Counted from the stretch's first letter, positions 25,552 to 33,836 are shown. The stretch: DNA of 64,000 nt from Mesorhizobium sp. ZC-5 (GCF_025753855.1 NZ_JAOWPT010000008.1:62001-126000); one strand, 5' to 3'. Numbers and translations: made by a program. The notes: generated by a model not told the origin, from the sequence alone.

Positions 25552-26949
25552 TTATCCCGGATGCGTCATGTCCTCCGGGCGCACGATGCGGTCGTAGTCG
25601 GCTTCCGTGACCAGACCGGTCTTCAACGCTTCCTCTTTCAGCGTCGTGCCGTTCTTGTGCGCCGTCTTGGCGATCTTGGCCGCGTTGTCGTAGCCGATGG
25701 TCGGGGCAAGTGCGGTGACCAGCATCAGCGAGCGGTCGAGCGCCGCCTTGATGTTGTCCTCCCGCGCCTCGATGCCGACGACGCAATTGTCGGTGAACGA
25801 GACGGCGGCATCGGAGAGCAACTGCACCGACTGCAGGAAATTGTAGGCCATCAGCGGGTTGTAGACGTTGAGTTCGAAATGGCCCTGGCTGCCGGCGAAG
25901 GTCAGTGCGGCGTTGTTGCCGAACACCTGCACGCAAACCTGGGTGAGCGCCTCGCACTGGGTCGGGTTGACCTTGCCGGGCATGATTGAGGAGCCGGGCT
26001 CGTTTTCGGGAAGGTTCAGTTCACCGAGACCGGAGCGCGGGCCGGAGCCGAGGAAACGGATGTCGTTGGCGATCTTGAACAGTGCGACTGCCGCGGCGTT
26101 GATCGCGCCGTGCGAGAACACCATGGAATCGTGCGCGGCGAGCGCCTCGAACTTGTTCGGCGCCGTGGTGAAGGCAAGGCCGGTGATCGCCGCGATGCGG
26201 CCGGCGACCTTTTCAGCGAAGCCGACCGGAGCATTGAGGCCGGTGCCGACGGCGGTGCCGCCCTGCGCCAGTTCCATCAGCCCGGGCAGCGTCAGGTCGA
26301 TGCGCTTGACCGACGAGGCGACCTGCGCCGCATAGCCGGAAAACTCCTGGCCGAGCGTCAGCGGCGTGGCGTCCTGGGTGTGGGTGCGGCCGATCTTGAT
26401 GATGTGATCGAAAGCTTTGGCCTTGGCATCGAGGGCGGCGTGAAGATGCTTCAGCGCGGGCAGCAGGTCGTGCACGATGCGCTCGGCGCAGGCGATGTGC
26501 ATGGCCGTCGGATAGGTGTCGTTCGACGACTGGCTCATGTTGACGTGATCGTTCGGATGCACCGGATTCTTCGAGCCCATGACGCCGCCGAGCGTTTCAA
26601 TGGCGCGGTTCGAAATCACCTCGTTGGCGTTCATGTTGGACTGCGTGCCGGAACCGGTCTGCCAGACGACAAGCGGGAAATGGTCGTTGAGCTTGCCGTC
26701 GATGACCTCCTGCGCGGCATCGACGATGGCCTTGCCGAGCGCCGGGTCGAGGCGCTTGAGCTCCATGTTGGCTTCCGCCGCCGCACGCTTGACGATGCCG
26801 AGAGCGCGGACGACCGACTGCGGCTGCTTTTCCCAACCTATCTTGAAGTTGCCGAGCGAACGCTGCGCCTGCGCGCCCCAGTAGCGGTCGTCCGCCACCT
26901 CGATCGGGCCGAACGTGTCGGTTTCGGTTCTGGTCTTCTGCGCGCTCAA
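25552..26949 (-). CDS. fumC: Fumarate hydratase class II
   Basis: Citric-acid-cycle enzyme, fumarate to L-malate, iron-independent homotetramer. At 465 residues it has the normal length. Motifs: [16 protein letters not shown] (97-112), [30 protein letters not shown] with catalytic H190, and the superfamily signature [11 protein letters not shown] (319-329) with the active-site loop serine. The start is TTG at 26949, preceded by GGAGAG with a 5-base spacer. Any in-frame ATG or GTG further upstream would require an unrelated N-terminal extension of about 100 residues. Confidence 0.95.
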   Translation of the reverse strand: MSAQKTRTETDTFGPIEVADDRYWGAQAQRSLGNFKIGWEKQPQSVVRALGIVKRAAAEANMELKRLDPALGKAIVDAAQEVIDGKLNDHFPLVVWQTGSGTQSNMNANEVISNRAIETLGGVMGSKNPVHPNDHVNMSQSSNDTYPTAMHIACAERIVHDLLPALKHLHAALDAKAKAFDHIIKIGRTHTQDATPLTLGQEFSGYAAQVASSVKRIDLTLPGLMELAQGGTAVGTGLNAPVGFAEKVAGRIAAITGLAFTTAPNKFEALAAHDSMVFSHGAINAAAVALFKIANDIRFLGSGPRSGLGELNLPENEPGSSIMPGKVNPTQCEALTQVCVQVFGNNAALTFAGSQGHFELNVYNPLMAYNFLQSVQLLSDAAVSFTDNCVVGIEAREDNIKAALDRSLMLVTALAPTIGYDNAAKIAKTAHKNGTTLKEEALKTGLVTEADYDRIVRPEDMTHPG

Positions 26950-27416
26950 GGGTTCTCTCCGGTTCCGAATGTCGGCAAGGGCGTATCGCGTTGCATACTG
27001 GGCTTCAAGCAGAGATTGCGGGCAGCCCGGGTGCAAATCGGTTGAAAGAAACCCGGCCCAAGCCTCTCCGTTGCCACGCTCCGGTTTTTGCCGGCCTGGC
27101 CATTGGGAGGCTGTGGTGCCTCCCGTGTAAAAGTGTGGGGGAGGCGGTGCACGTCTGCCGGACGGACCGACAGCGCTGTTTTCAGTAACGATGCCCGAAA
27201 GACGCGCACCGCCGGCGTTGCTGCCCCGCCCGGCTCGCCCTGTGCCAGAGGGCCGTAGGCTCACCGTACGTCGAGGGCCGGAACCTTGGAGGCATTACCG
27301 CCCCCAGCCTCGCACCCGGAGCGAGGCCAGTCCCGACGCCGCTGTTCTCCCTGGTCAACCCGGTGGCCACCCAGACCCCCACAGAGAACAACACGGTCAT
27401 TATGCGGGAGGCGGCG

Positions 27417-27531
27417 AAGGGTGTGGACAGACGAATTTCGCAGAAATCGTACAAGCCATTGAAATTGTTCGAAAGAATCTTCGGTGGAGAAGGAAGAGGG
27501 CTGGAATCAGGGTGATTCTGTCCACACCCTT
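27417..27531. repeat. Short element bounded by 14-bp perfect inverted repeats
   Basis: AAGGGTGTGGACAG at 27417-27430 and CTGTCCACACCCTT at 27518-27531 are exact reverse complements, enclosing 87 bases of lower GC content. The size and ends are MITE-like, but no flanking target duplication is evident and no transposase is nearby. Confidence 0.5.
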
Positions 27532-27565
27532 GCGGGCAGCTTTCTCATGGGTGATTGCCGAAGCA

Positions 27566-27604
27566 CCCCACCCGGCGGCCGACCTCCCCTCAAGGGGGAG
27601 GTGA
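27566..27604. repeat. Palindromic intergenic repeat D, solitary half
   Basis: ACCCCACCCGGCGGCCGACC followed by TCCCCTCAAGGGGGAGG matches, in inverted orientation, the left half of repeat C (hisS-hisZ gap). The second half is missing. It ends 12 bases before the stop of the NIPSNAP gene and may act as its 3' hairpin. Confidence 0.6.
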
Positions 27605-27616
27605 AGACCGCACGGA

Positions 27617-28381
27617 TCATACCGGCAGCAACGATCTCGATGTCGGGGTCAGCCTGAGCGTTTCGGCCGGCCTGGTTTCGAGTTTTCCGGCGCCAGCGGC
27701 AAAAGCCTGCCATTCCGGCGAGGCGGCGAGGCGCGCCGTGGATGCGGCATGCTCCCCGACAGTGTCGAAGGTCCTCAGCGCGACGAAGACATTTTCGTCC
27801 GCACGAACCGGCAGGCGGGGAAACGTGTTTTCGGCGTGTTCGCTGACGAAGGCAGCAATAAGCCGGCCGGCGGCCGGAGGCATGGCTTCGCGCCGATGTA
27901 GCGCGGCGAATTCCTGCTCTTTCCCGGGCAGGATGTGGTGGATGGCAGCGACAAGAATGCGCTCGGACGTGCAGTCCGCTGCGTTGGGGGACGGCCGGCG
28001 CGCACCAGCCAGGTCGAAACCCGCTTCCGGCCATGCCGGCTTGAGCAGCAGAACGTCGTCGGAATCGATCATCGTCGCATTGGCCGTGTCCTTGTGCTTC
28101 GCCCACACAGGACCGTCGTAGAAGGCTTCGAGCGATTGCCGTCGCGCTTCCATGCCGTCGAAACCGCGCATCCAGACGAAATAGTCGGGCCGGTCGAGAT
28201 CGCGGAACTGGCCGATGACCTTCATGCCGGTTTCTTCCAGGCTCTCGACGAGATGGTGGTCGAAAATGTCGATCAGCGTGTCGCGCCTGCCGGGATGCAG
28301 CGTGTACTGGCGCAATTCCACGACAGACGAAAATCGTTCGCTCACTGCGTCGGTATCGCGCGCCTGATGATGTCCTGTCAT
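27617..28381 (-). CDS. NIPSNAP family protein
   Basis: A 254-residue protein with two copies of the NIPSNAP ferredoxin-like alpha/beta-barrel domain. The first begins VVELRQYTLHPGRRDTLIDIFDHHLVESLEETGMKVIGQF and contains YFVWMRGF; the second begins LVAAIHHILPGKEQEFAALHRREAMPPA. The function of bacterial members is poorly known; some lie in degradative gene sets. The start at 28381 follows GGAGAGG with 4 bases spacing; ATG 28393 is possible. It is divergent from a TetR gene, with paired palindromes between them. Confidence 0.85.
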   Translation of the reverse strand: MTGHHQARDTDAVSERFSSVVELRQYTLHPGRRDTLIDIFDHHLVESLEETGMKVIGQFRDLDRPDYFVWMRGFDGMEARRQSLEAFYDGPVWAKHKDTANATMIDSDDVLLLKPAWPEAGFDLAGARRPSPNAADCTSERILVAAIHHILPGKEQEFAALHRREAMPPAAGRLIAAFVSEHAENTFPRLPVRADENVFVALRTFDTVGEHAASTARLAASPEWQAFAAGAGKLETRPAETLRLTPTSRSLLPV

Positions 28382-28390
28382 TACCCTCTC

Positions 28391-28442
28391 CAAAACAAAC
28401 CGGTTACCCTGTTTTATTAACAGACCGGTTGTCCGGTTTTGT
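28391..28442. promoter_or_regulatory. Candidate TetR operator between the NIPSNAP and TetR genes
   Basis: The AT-richer stretch contains AACCGGTTACCCTG, then ACAGACCGGTTGTCCGG: the octamer AACCGGTT/GACCGGTT occurs twice, about 26 bases apart, with the inverted elements CCCTGTT and AACAG between. It overlaps the presumed promoter of the NIPSNAP gene (ATG at 28381), as expected for repression by the divergent TetR protein. Binding is inferred. Confidence 0.5.
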
Positions 28443-28587
28443 CAATGTGGTATTTGATATCGAGAATTTGCCCTTTCATGTGGGGAACGTGACCTGCGTG
28501 CGGTACCTGGGGATGGCTGGCCGTCAAGCTGCCCCGCCTTCACTTCGTTCAGGCGCCTTCTCCACAAGGGAAGGGAGGGAGCCACAA

Positions 28588-29196
28588 ATGCCGAAAGCCC
28601 AAAAAAACCGCACCAACAATCCGGAAGGCATGCGGCGGAAGATTCTGGATGTCGCCGAGGCGGCCTTCCAGGAGAAGGGCTACCATGCGACCAGCCTCGG
28701 CGACCTGATGAAGGCGGCGGGCGTGACCGGCGGCGCATTGCACCATCATTTCCCCACCAAGAAGGCGATCGCGCTCGCGGTGATCGAGGAGCGGGTCGCA
28801 GCGGCGGTGGAAGAGACCTGGATACGCCCGGTGGCGGCGGCGATCTCGGCCCGCGACAGCGTGCGCAACGTGTTTGTGGCGGTCGCCGACGAACTCGATG
28901 CCCAGGGCTTCGTGCGCGGCTGCCCGCTCAACAACCTCGCGCACGAACTGTCGCTCGCCGATCCGGAGTTGCGCGCGGCGATGGACGGGATCTTCGCCAA
29001 ATGGCGGGATGTAATCTCGGAAAAAGCCCGCAGAGACCGGGAGCGCGGGATCGAGGGCGCGGCCGCCGATCCGGAACAGTTCGCGGCACTTGCCGTAGCG
29101 ACCTATTCCGGCGCCATGTCGATGGCCAAGACCGCCCAGGATGCGGGGGTGTTACGGGTGTGTGGGGAGGGGTTTCTCGGGGGCGGCGGTCGGTGA
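28588..29196 (+). CDS. TetR-family transcriptional regulator
   Basis: A 202-residue repressor-type regulator. The N-terminal helix-turn-helix (about 15-62) reads RRKILDVAEAAFQEKGYHATSLGDLMKAAGVTGGALHHHFPTKKAIALAV. The C-terminal ligand domain has RGCPLNNLAHELS, the pattern of the YcdC/LmrA-like TetR C domain. AGGGAGGGAGCC precedes the ATG at 28588; upstream in-frame codons from 28429 would add unrelated sequence. It is divergent from the NIPSNAP gene and probably controls both. The last residues (FLGGGGR) are low complexity. Confidence 0.9.
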   Translation: MPKAQKNRTNNPEGMRRKILDVAEAAFQEKGYHATSLGDLMKAAGVTGGALHHHFPTKKAIALAVIEERVAAAVEETWIRPVAAAISARDSVRNVFVAVADELDAQGFVRGCPLNNLAHELSLADPELRAAMDGIFAKWRDVISEKARRDRERGIEGAAADPEQFAALAVATYSGAMSMAKTAQDAGVLRVCGEGFLGGGGR

Positions 29197-29501
29197 GTTG
29201 GGAGCGTCGCGTACGGGGTTGCATGCCCTCTGCCATGGATAGCAGGGCATCGCATACGCTGATTTTGGCAATTCGCTCTTGGTTCATACCCCCACCCCTA
29301 CCCCTCCCCACAAGGGGGAGGGGACTAAACAGACGTTCTTTCGGCTGAAACCATCAAGTGTTGAGTGCTGGATGCGTTGCCGCAAAATCTCCCTCCCCCT
29401 TGTGGGGAGGGGTTGGGGGTGGGGGTAATCCCACATGCGGTTGCTTTCATCTGAACGCGGAAGGGACGACATCCGTGCGATCACCCTCCGCGGAAGGCAG
29501 G
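29197..29501. other. Intergenic region filled mostly by repeat E
   Basis: Apart from the palindromic repeat at 29287-29427, nothing is recognised. The region lies between two convergent genes (TetR plus strand, SnoaL-like minus strand), so the repeat may serve as their transcription barrier. Confidence 0.5.
29287..29427. repeat. Palindromic intergenic repeat E
   Basis: The left arm TACCCCCACCCCTACCCCTC continues to CACAAGGGGGAGGG (29287-29322). The right arm TCCCTCCCCCTTGTGGGG continues to GGTTGGGGGTGGGGGTA, ending at 29427; the arms are near-perfect complements. The 65-base spacer is closely similar to that of repeat F at 57733 (TTTCGGCTGAAA, CATCAAGTGTTGAG versus CATCGAGTGTTAAG, GCCGCAAA). 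The whole unit is therefore repeated, not just the arms. Confidence 0.9.
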
Positions 29502-29870
29502 TTACCCTCCCTTCACATAGCCCATCGCCTCGACAATCAGGCCGTCGCGCACGCGCATCAGATTGACCCCACGGATCGAGCCGCCGTCATACCGGTAGCG
29601 CCAGCGGATCGTCCCTCGCTCGCCGGCGGCAAAAATCTCTTCGAGATCGAAACCGCCGGACCGGTCGCCGGCAATGCCTTGCCAGAGTTCCAGGCAGGCC
29701 TCGCGCCCGACATAACGGGCACCATCCGGCGCCGGCACGGTGTTTTCGATGGTGCAGTCCTCGGCGACGAGTTCGGGCAGGGCCGACGGGTCGTGGTTCT
29801 GGAAGGCATCGTTGAAGCGCTGCAGGATCGCAGCTGTCTTTTCCGACTGAGCGATGAAATCCTGGTTCAT
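29502..29870 (-). CDS. SnoaL-like / NTF2-fold protein
   Basis: A 122-residue protein with the NTF2-like layout: KTAAILQRFNDAFQNHDPSALPELVAEDCTIENTVPAPDGARYVGREACLELWQ, then GGFDLEEIFAAGERGTIRWRYRY and a last strand VNLMRVRDGLIVEAMGYVKG. The fold often forms a small hydrophobic pocket. It is the last gene of a three-gene set with an oxidoreductase and an OsmC protein (28 bases after OsmC). GAGGAGAAG precedes its ATG. Its substrate is unknown. Confidence 0.85.
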   Translation of the reverse strand: MNQDFIAQSEKTAAILQRFNDAFQNHDPSALPELVAEDCTIENTVPAPDGARYVGREACLELWQGIAGDRSGGFDLEEIFAAGERGTIRWRYRYDGGSIRGVNLMRVRDGLIVEAMGYVKGG

Positions 29871-29898
29871 GATTCTTCTCCTCCTCTGAATGGTGGCG

Positions 29899-30333
29899 TC
29901 AGGCGGCCGCGGTCAGCCTTGCGGAAAGCCGGATGTCGGAGACGGCCAAAGCGCGCGACACCAGGCATGTGGCCTTGGCCGTCTCGGCGTGTGCGACGAA
30001 GGCCGCCGCATCGAGGCCGGGAACCGAGGCTTCCGTCTCGAGGTCGATGCGCGTGATGGTGGGGCCGGCTTCGGTAGCCCCGAGATGAACCCTGGCCGTG
30101 GTGCGGATGGTCTCAGCCGTGTGGCCGGCGCTGCCCAGAATGAAGGTGAGCGCCATCGAAAAGCAGCCGGCATGGGCGGCGGCGATCAGTTCTTCCGGAT
30201 TGGTGCCGGGTCCGTCTTCGAAACGGGACGGAAAGGAATAGGCGCCTTCGAAGACGCCGCTGCCGAGGCTGAGCCTGCCCGAACCTTCCTTCAAAGTTCC
30301 GTGCCATTCTGCGTTGGCGTGGCGGATGGTCAT
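29899..30333 (-). CDS. OsmC family peroxiredoxin
   Basis: Thiol-dependent peroxidase of the OsmC/Ohr superfamily, 144 residues, cytoplasmic. The two catalytic cysteines are in place: C57 in AAAHAGCFSM and C123 in AKATCLVSRALAV. The N-terminal strands (WHGTLKEGSGRLSLGSG) contain the conserved arginine region. OsmC-type proteins reduce organic and inorganic peroxides. It lies between a quinone-oxidoreductase-like gene and a SnoaL-like gene, with 23- and 28-base gaps and AAGGAGAAA before the ATG, so it is in one operon with them. Confidence 0.92.
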   Translation of the reverse strand: MTIRHANAEWHGTLKEGSGRLSLGSGVFEGAYSFPSRFEDGPGTNPEELIAAAHAGCFSMALTFILGSAGHTAETIRTTARVHLGATEAGPTITRIDLETEASVPGLDAAAFVAHAETAKATCLVSRALAVSDIRLSARLTAAA

Positions 30334-30356
30334 GATTTTTCTCCTTGCTGGTTGTT

Positions 30357-31373
30357 TCAGACACCCCGGATGACGACTTTTCCGAAGACGTCACCCTGGT
30401 TGAAGTAGCGGTAGGCGCCGCGCGCGTCCGCGAAATCGAAGACGCGGTCGATGACCGGCCGCAGCCGGTGCGTGGCGATTGCCCCGTTCATCGCCTCGAG
30501 GCTGGCGCGGCTGCCGACGAAGATGCGGCTGATGGTGGCGAGGCTGCGCGCATAGGCTTGTCCCGGCAGGACGAGTTCCTGTTTTTGGCCCTGCGTGGTG
30601 ATCAGCAGGACGATCCGGCCGTGGAGCGCGCAGGCCGCCAGCGACTGGCCGATCGTTTCCGGTCCCGTGGTCTCGACGACGAGGTCGGCGCCGTTGCCGC
30701 CGGTGAAATCGCGCACCGCGTCTGCCCATTGCGGGGTTTCCGCCGAGTCCACGACATGGTCGGCGCCGAGAGCGACGAGTTTCGCGACCTTGGCGGCGCG
30801 CGAGGTGACGGCGACGACGCGGCAGCCCATCAATTTTGCGAACTGCAGGGCGAACAGCGAAACGCCGCCGGTGCCGAGGACCAGCACGGTCTGGCCGGGC
30901 TGCACCGCATTCGGCCCAGTGAGCGCGCTCCAGGCGGTGACACCGGCGCAGGTCAGCGTCGCCGCTTCTTCCCAAGAGAGATGTTCCGGCACCCCGACGG
31001 CCCACTGTTCGTCGAGCACGGCGTATTCGCAAAGCATGCCGTCGAGCGTGCAGCCGAGCTGGTCGATCAGATCGATTGCGACACGGCCGTCGCGCCAGCG
31101 CGGAAAATAGCTGCCGGTAACGCGGTCGCCGACCTTGAACCGGGTTACCCGGCCGCCGATGGCGACGACCTCGCCGCTGCCGTCGCTGACAGGCACGATG
31201 CCCGGCTTCGACGGCAACGGATAGGTTCCAGCGAGGATCGCCGCGTCGCGGCGATTAAGCGAAGCAGCGCGGATGCGCACGACAATTTCCGTGGGTCGCG
31301 GGCGCGGCTCCGGCTCGTCGCGCAGAACGATGCCGTCGACGCTTCCGAGATTTTCCAGACGATAGGTTTGCAC
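30357..31373 (-). CDS. Zinc-independent NAD(P)-dependent alcohol dehydrogenase / quinone oxidoreductase-like protein
   Basis: Medium-chain dehydrogenase/reductase of 338 residues. The GroES-like N-terminal domain contains IRAASLNRRDAAILAGTYP and SDGSGEVVAIGGRVTRFKVGDRV. The Rossmann domain has VLVLGTGGVSLFALQFAKLMG (cofactor glycine motif). The cysteine/histidine zinc ligands of true alcohol dehydrogenases are absent, as in quinone oxidoreductase. The start codon is GTG at 31373 with AAGAGAG upstream. It heads ADH-OsmC-SnoaL and is divergent from a TetR gene, which suggests an inducible electrophile or quinone response. Confidence 0.9.
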   Translation of the reverse strand: MQTYRLENLGSVDGIVLRDEPEPRPRPTEIVVRIRAASLNRRDAAILAGTYPLPSKPGIVPVSDGSGEVVAIGGRVTRFKVGDRVTGSYFPRWRDGRVAIDLIDQLGCTLDGMLCEYAVLDEQWAVGVPEHLSWEEAATLTCAGVTAWSALTGPNAVQPGQTVLVLGTGGVSLFALQFAKLMGCRVVAVTSRAAKVAKLVALGADHVVDSAETPQWADAVRDFTGGNGADLVVETTGPETIGQSLAACALHGRIVLLITTQGQKQELVLPGQAYARSLATISRIFVGSRASLEAMNGAIATHRLRPVIDRVFDFADARGAYRYFNQGDVFGKVVIRGV

Positions 31374-31392
31374 GGCGCTCTCTTATAATAAA

Positions 31393-31425
31393 TAGACCGA
31401 TCTACATATTATGTAGACCGATTGT
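31393..31425. promoter_or_regulatory. Candidate TetR operator between the ADH operon and the TetR gene
   Basis: TCTACAT and ATGTAGA (31401-31407 and 31411-31417) form a 7-bp inverted repeat around ATT. It is embedded in two copies of TAGACCGAT (31393-31401 and 31414-31422). The AT-rich context and position 20-50 bases before the ADH start fit a repressor site covering the promoter. Confidence 0.55.
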
Positions 31426-31474
31426 CATATTTAGGTCAAGTCTGCTAAGAGAGATTCTTCTGACAGAGGACGCC

Positions 31475-32056
31475 ATGGCCGCCGACACCCGCACCCGTAT
31501 GCTCGACACCACCGCCAGATTGCTGCAGCAGCGCGGCTATCACGGCACCTCGCTCAACGACATCCTGGGCGAGAGCGGCGCGCCGCGCGGTTCGCTGTAT
31601 TTCCATTTCCCGGGCGGCAAGGACCAGCTGGTGATTGAAGCGAGCCGTGCCGCGGTGGACAAGGTGACGAAACACCGGCGCGACGTGCTGGCAGCGGCGG
31701 CCACTCCGGCCGCGGCAGTGCGCGCCTTCGCCGACGGCATCGTGGTGCTGCTGCGCGAGACCGATTATCAGCTCGGCTGTCCGATCGCGCCGATCGTGCT
31801 CGACGGCACCAGCGACGTGGCCGATCTTGCCGATCTATGCCGGAGTACTTTCGAGGAATGGATCGGGTTGTTGCGGGGATCGTTCGAGGAGGCCGGCATC
31901 CCGGACAAGAGGGCGGAAGCCCTTGCGTTGCTCACTCAGTCTTCGTTCGAGGGGGCGCTGCTGATCGCCAGGGCCTATCGCGACGTTGCCCCGGTTGTCA
32001 CCGTGGGCGGCGAGCTCGAGGCGATGGTCGCCGCGGCAACACCGCGCGCCGCCTGA
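31475..32056 (+). CDS. TetR-family regulator, YxaF/LmrA-like
   Basis: A 193-residue regulator. The HTH region reads RTRMLDTTARLLQQRGYHGTSLNDILGESGAPRGSLYFHFPGGKDQLVIEA, the typical opening of the LmrA/YxaF group. The C-terminal domain includes CPIAPIVLDGTSDVADLADLCRSTFEEW, again as in that group. AGAGGACGCC precedes the ATG. It is divergent from the ADH-OsmC-SnoaL operon across a 101-base region with a palindrome, so it is the likely local repressor. Confidence 0.92.
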   Translation: MAADTRTRMLDTTARLLQQRGYHGTSLNDILGESGAPRGSLYFHFPGGKDQLVIEASRAAVDKVTKHRRDVLAAAATPAAAVRAFADGIVVLLRETDYQLGCPIAPIVLDGTSDVADLADLCRSTFEEWIGLLRGSFEEAGIPDKRAEALALLTQSSFEGALLIARAYRDVAPVVTVGGELEAMVAAATPRAA

Positions 32057-32072
32057 AGCCGGAACATGCAAA

Positions 32073-32096
32073 AAAGCGCCGGTTGCCCGGCGCTTT
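32073..32096. terminator. Bidirectional terminator
   Basis: AAAGCGCCGG (32073-32082) pairs with CCGGCGCTTT (32087-32096) around a 4-base loop. On the minus strand it is followed by six T, so it is a good rho-independent terminator for the DUF1236 gene. On the plus strand it lies 16 bases after the TetR stop. Confidence 0.85.
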
Positions 32097-32115
32097 CGCG
32101 GAAATTGCAGTCGAT

Positions 32116-32421
32116 TTACTCGAGTACGCGTACGATGCGCCGGGTTTCCGGCTCGACCAGGACGGTACGGCCGTCGACGATCACATAACGATAGTTCATG
32201 TCGGGCTCGTCGATCGGGTAGAGTTCGACCGTCTCGGGCAAGACCGTTCCGTCGATGATCTCGACGCCCGGCGGCACTTCGATCGGATCGACGGGGTGCC
32301 TGACGACATATTCGCGAATGACCGTCTCCTGCTCGGGGACGATGACGACATCCTGCGCCGCGGCAACGCCGGCTCCGGCAAGCATAAGCCCCGCCACAGC
32401 GGCTGAAAGATAAATGCGCAT
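32116..32421 (-). CDS. DUF1236-like periplasmic protein
   Basis: A 101-residue exported protein. The signal peptide is MRIYLSAAVAGLMLAGAGVAAAQ with predicted cleavage near AAA-Q. The mature part is acidic and Pro/Val-rich: EQETVIREYVVRHPVDPIEVPPGVEIIDGTVLP, then YRYVIVDGRTVLVEPETRRIVRVLE. This is the pattern of DUF1236 proteins of rhizobia. The function is unknown. AAGGAGATAGCC precedes the start and a terminator follows, so it is a single-gene unit. Confidence 0.85.
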   Translation of the reverse strand: MRIYLSAAVAGLMLAGAGVAAAQDVVIVPEQETVIREYVVRHPVDPIEVPPGVEIIDGTVLPETVELYPIDEPDMNYRYVIVDGRTVLVEPETRRIVRVLE

Positions 32422-32612
32422 GGCTATCTCCTTGAATTTCAGATGCAGCTAAACCCGCGAGGCTGGCGGACGTTCCGAGAAAAGGCAGGCATGCGCCTTC
32501 AAGGAATATTTCAGTGCGCGATGATGGAAGCTTGGGAGGGTAAGCACCGGATCGTCTGCAGACACAAAAAAGCGGCCCGAAAGCCGCTTCCTTGCCGAAA
32601 ATATGGGAACAC

Positions 32613-32792
32613 TCAGAGCGATTTCTTGATCTTCTCCTTGGCGTCGCCATAACCCTTCTGCACCTTGCCGGCGACCTTTTCGGCGGTGCCTTCGGCCTGT
32701 GTCCGCTTGTTGCCGGTCGCCTTGCCGGCGGCCTCCTTGACGGAGCCCTTCACCTGCTTGGCGACGCCCTTGACCTGATCCTTGTTCACCAT
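32613..32792 (-). CDS. CsbD-like general stress protein
   Basis: A 59-residue, highly charged protein (MVNKDQVKGVAKQVKGSVKEAAGKATG...AEGTAEKVAGKVQKGYGDAKEKIKKSL). The repeated KG/AGK pattern and length match the CsbD family of stress-induced small cytoplasmic proteins. The molecular role is not known. AGGAGATGCGGTC precedes the ATG at 32792. It is isolated, between the DUF1236 gene and a TauE permease. Confidence 0.9.
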   Translation of the reverse strand: MVNKDQVKGVAKQVKGSVKEAAGKATGNKRTQAEGTAEKVAGKVQKGYGDAKEKIKKSL

Positions 32793-32896
32793 GACCGCAT
32801 CTCCTGTTGCGCTGACATTGCGCAGCACAACGGGCCGCGGGCGGTTCGGTTCCGGTCCGGAAATTGTTGGAAAATGCAGGCGCCAAGGCCCAAAAC

Positions 32897-32940
32897 AAAA
32901 GCGCCTCTCGCACCTTTATGGAGTGCGGGAGGCGCCTTTT
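32897..32940. terminator. Bidirectional terminator between the TauE/SafE and CsbD genes
   Basis: AAAAGCGCCTCTCGCAC (32897-32913) pairs, with one mismatch, with GTGCGGGAGGCGCCTTTT (32923-32940). Runs of T follow on both strands (TTTTT on plus; TTTTG on minus). It lies about 120 bases past the stop of the permease gene. Confidence 0.75.
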
Positions 32941-33059
32941 TGTCGAATGCTTTTCTTCTGGATTGCTCCGTCTGAAACGCTTTCAACAGGACAATAATGC
33001 GCTGCCGGCAAAAGGGTTCCGGCGGATGCGCATTTTTTTGACTTTTTTTCGAGAGGCCG

Positions 33060-33836
33060 TCAGGCCCAGCCCAGCAACTGGGCGGTCTGCCAACCGGCGA
33101 GCAGGACGATCAGTGTGCCGACTAGCCTGAGCAGCACCTTTTCCCTGAGACGCCGGACCATCAGGCCGGCGAGCGGTGCGGCGCAGACGCCGCCGACCAC
33201 GAGACCGGCGACGGCAGCGAGGTTCTTTGTCAGGTCGCCGGCGTCTTCCCAGTGGCCTGTGAGCAGCGCGATCAGGAAGGTCAGCGACACGGATAGCGTG
33301 ATCAGGAACTCGCTGGCGTTGACGGTGCCGATGACGAAGCGTGCCTGGCCGCCGGCGCCGAGCAGGCCGGTGGTGACGATCGGGCCCCAGCCGCCACCGC
33401 CGGCGGCATCGAGGAAGCCGCCGCCCAACCCAAGCGGCGCGACGATGGCCCGCGGAACCGGATTGCTGGGAATCTTGCGGAAGGAGCGGAACAGCAGCCA
33501 CGCGCCGATCAGCGCCAGATAAGTGGTGACGACGGGTTTCATCACGCTGGCGTCGATGCCGGTCAGCACATAGGCGCCCAGGCAGCCGCCGATGATGCCG
33601 AACGGCGCCAGCCTCCAGAACAGCTTCCAGTCGATGTTGCGGTGGTAGAGATGGGCCGAGCCGGAGGCTGCGGTGGTGAACATTTCGGCGCCGTGGACGG
33701 CTGCCGACGCGTGGGCCGGCGGCACGCCGAACGCGAGCAGCGTGGTCGAGGAGATGACGCCGTAGGCCATGCCCAAAGCCCCGTCCACTGCCTGGGCGAG
33801 AAAGCCGACGACCGCGAAAAGTATGAATTCCTGCAT
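33060..33836 (-). CDS. TauE/SafE family sulfite/anion permease
   Basis: An inner-membrane protein of 258 residues with about eight hydrophobic segments. The family signs are the N-terminal VGFLAQAVDGALGMAYGVISSTTLLAFG and its repeat in the second half, LGGGFLDAAGGGGWGPIVTTGLL: two inverted copies of the same glycine-rich motif. TauE/SafE proteins export sulfite, sulfoacetate or related anions; the substrate here is unknown. GAGAGG precedes the ATG at 33836. No sulfur-metabolism genes adjoin it. Confidence 0.9.
   Translation of the reverse strand: MQEFILFAVVGFLAQAVDGALGMAYGVISSTTLLAFGVPPAHASAAVHGAEMFTTAASGSAHLYHRNIDWKLFWRLAPFGIIGGCLGAYVLTGIDASVMKPVVTTYLALIGAWLLFRSFRKIPSNPVPRAIVAPLGLGGGFLDAAGGGGWGPIVTTGLLGAGGQARFVIGTVNASEFLITLSVSLTFLIALLTGHWEDAGDLTKNLAAVAGLVVGGVCAAPLAGLMVRRLREKVLLRLVGTLIVLLAGWQTAQLLGWA

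Larger units (their letters stand above)
26950..27616. other. Long GC-rich intergenic region upstream of fumC
   Basis: The 667 bases between fumC and the NIPSNAP gene contain no convincing gene. Several perfect hairpins are present: GGGAGGC/GCCTCCC near 27105-27124, GCCTCGC/GCGAGGC near 27308-27327, and TGTTCTC/GAGAACA near 27342-27390 enclosing GGTGGCCACC. At the right end are a 14-bp inverted repeat pair (27417-27531) and the half palindrome D. The number of stems suggests a small structured RNA, but I could match no known class (6S, tmRNA, RNase P and SRP RNA were considered). Confidence 0.4.

Noticed and set aside
27100-27420. 6S RNA, tmRNA, RNase P RNA or SRP RNA in the fumC upstream region
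   Set aside because: I looked for the conserved cores of each on both strands and did not find them.
27182-27454. Minus-strand 90-codon frame upstream of fumC
   Set aside because: No ribosome-binding site and a composition typical of translated GC-rich spacer; kept only as part of the intergenic note.
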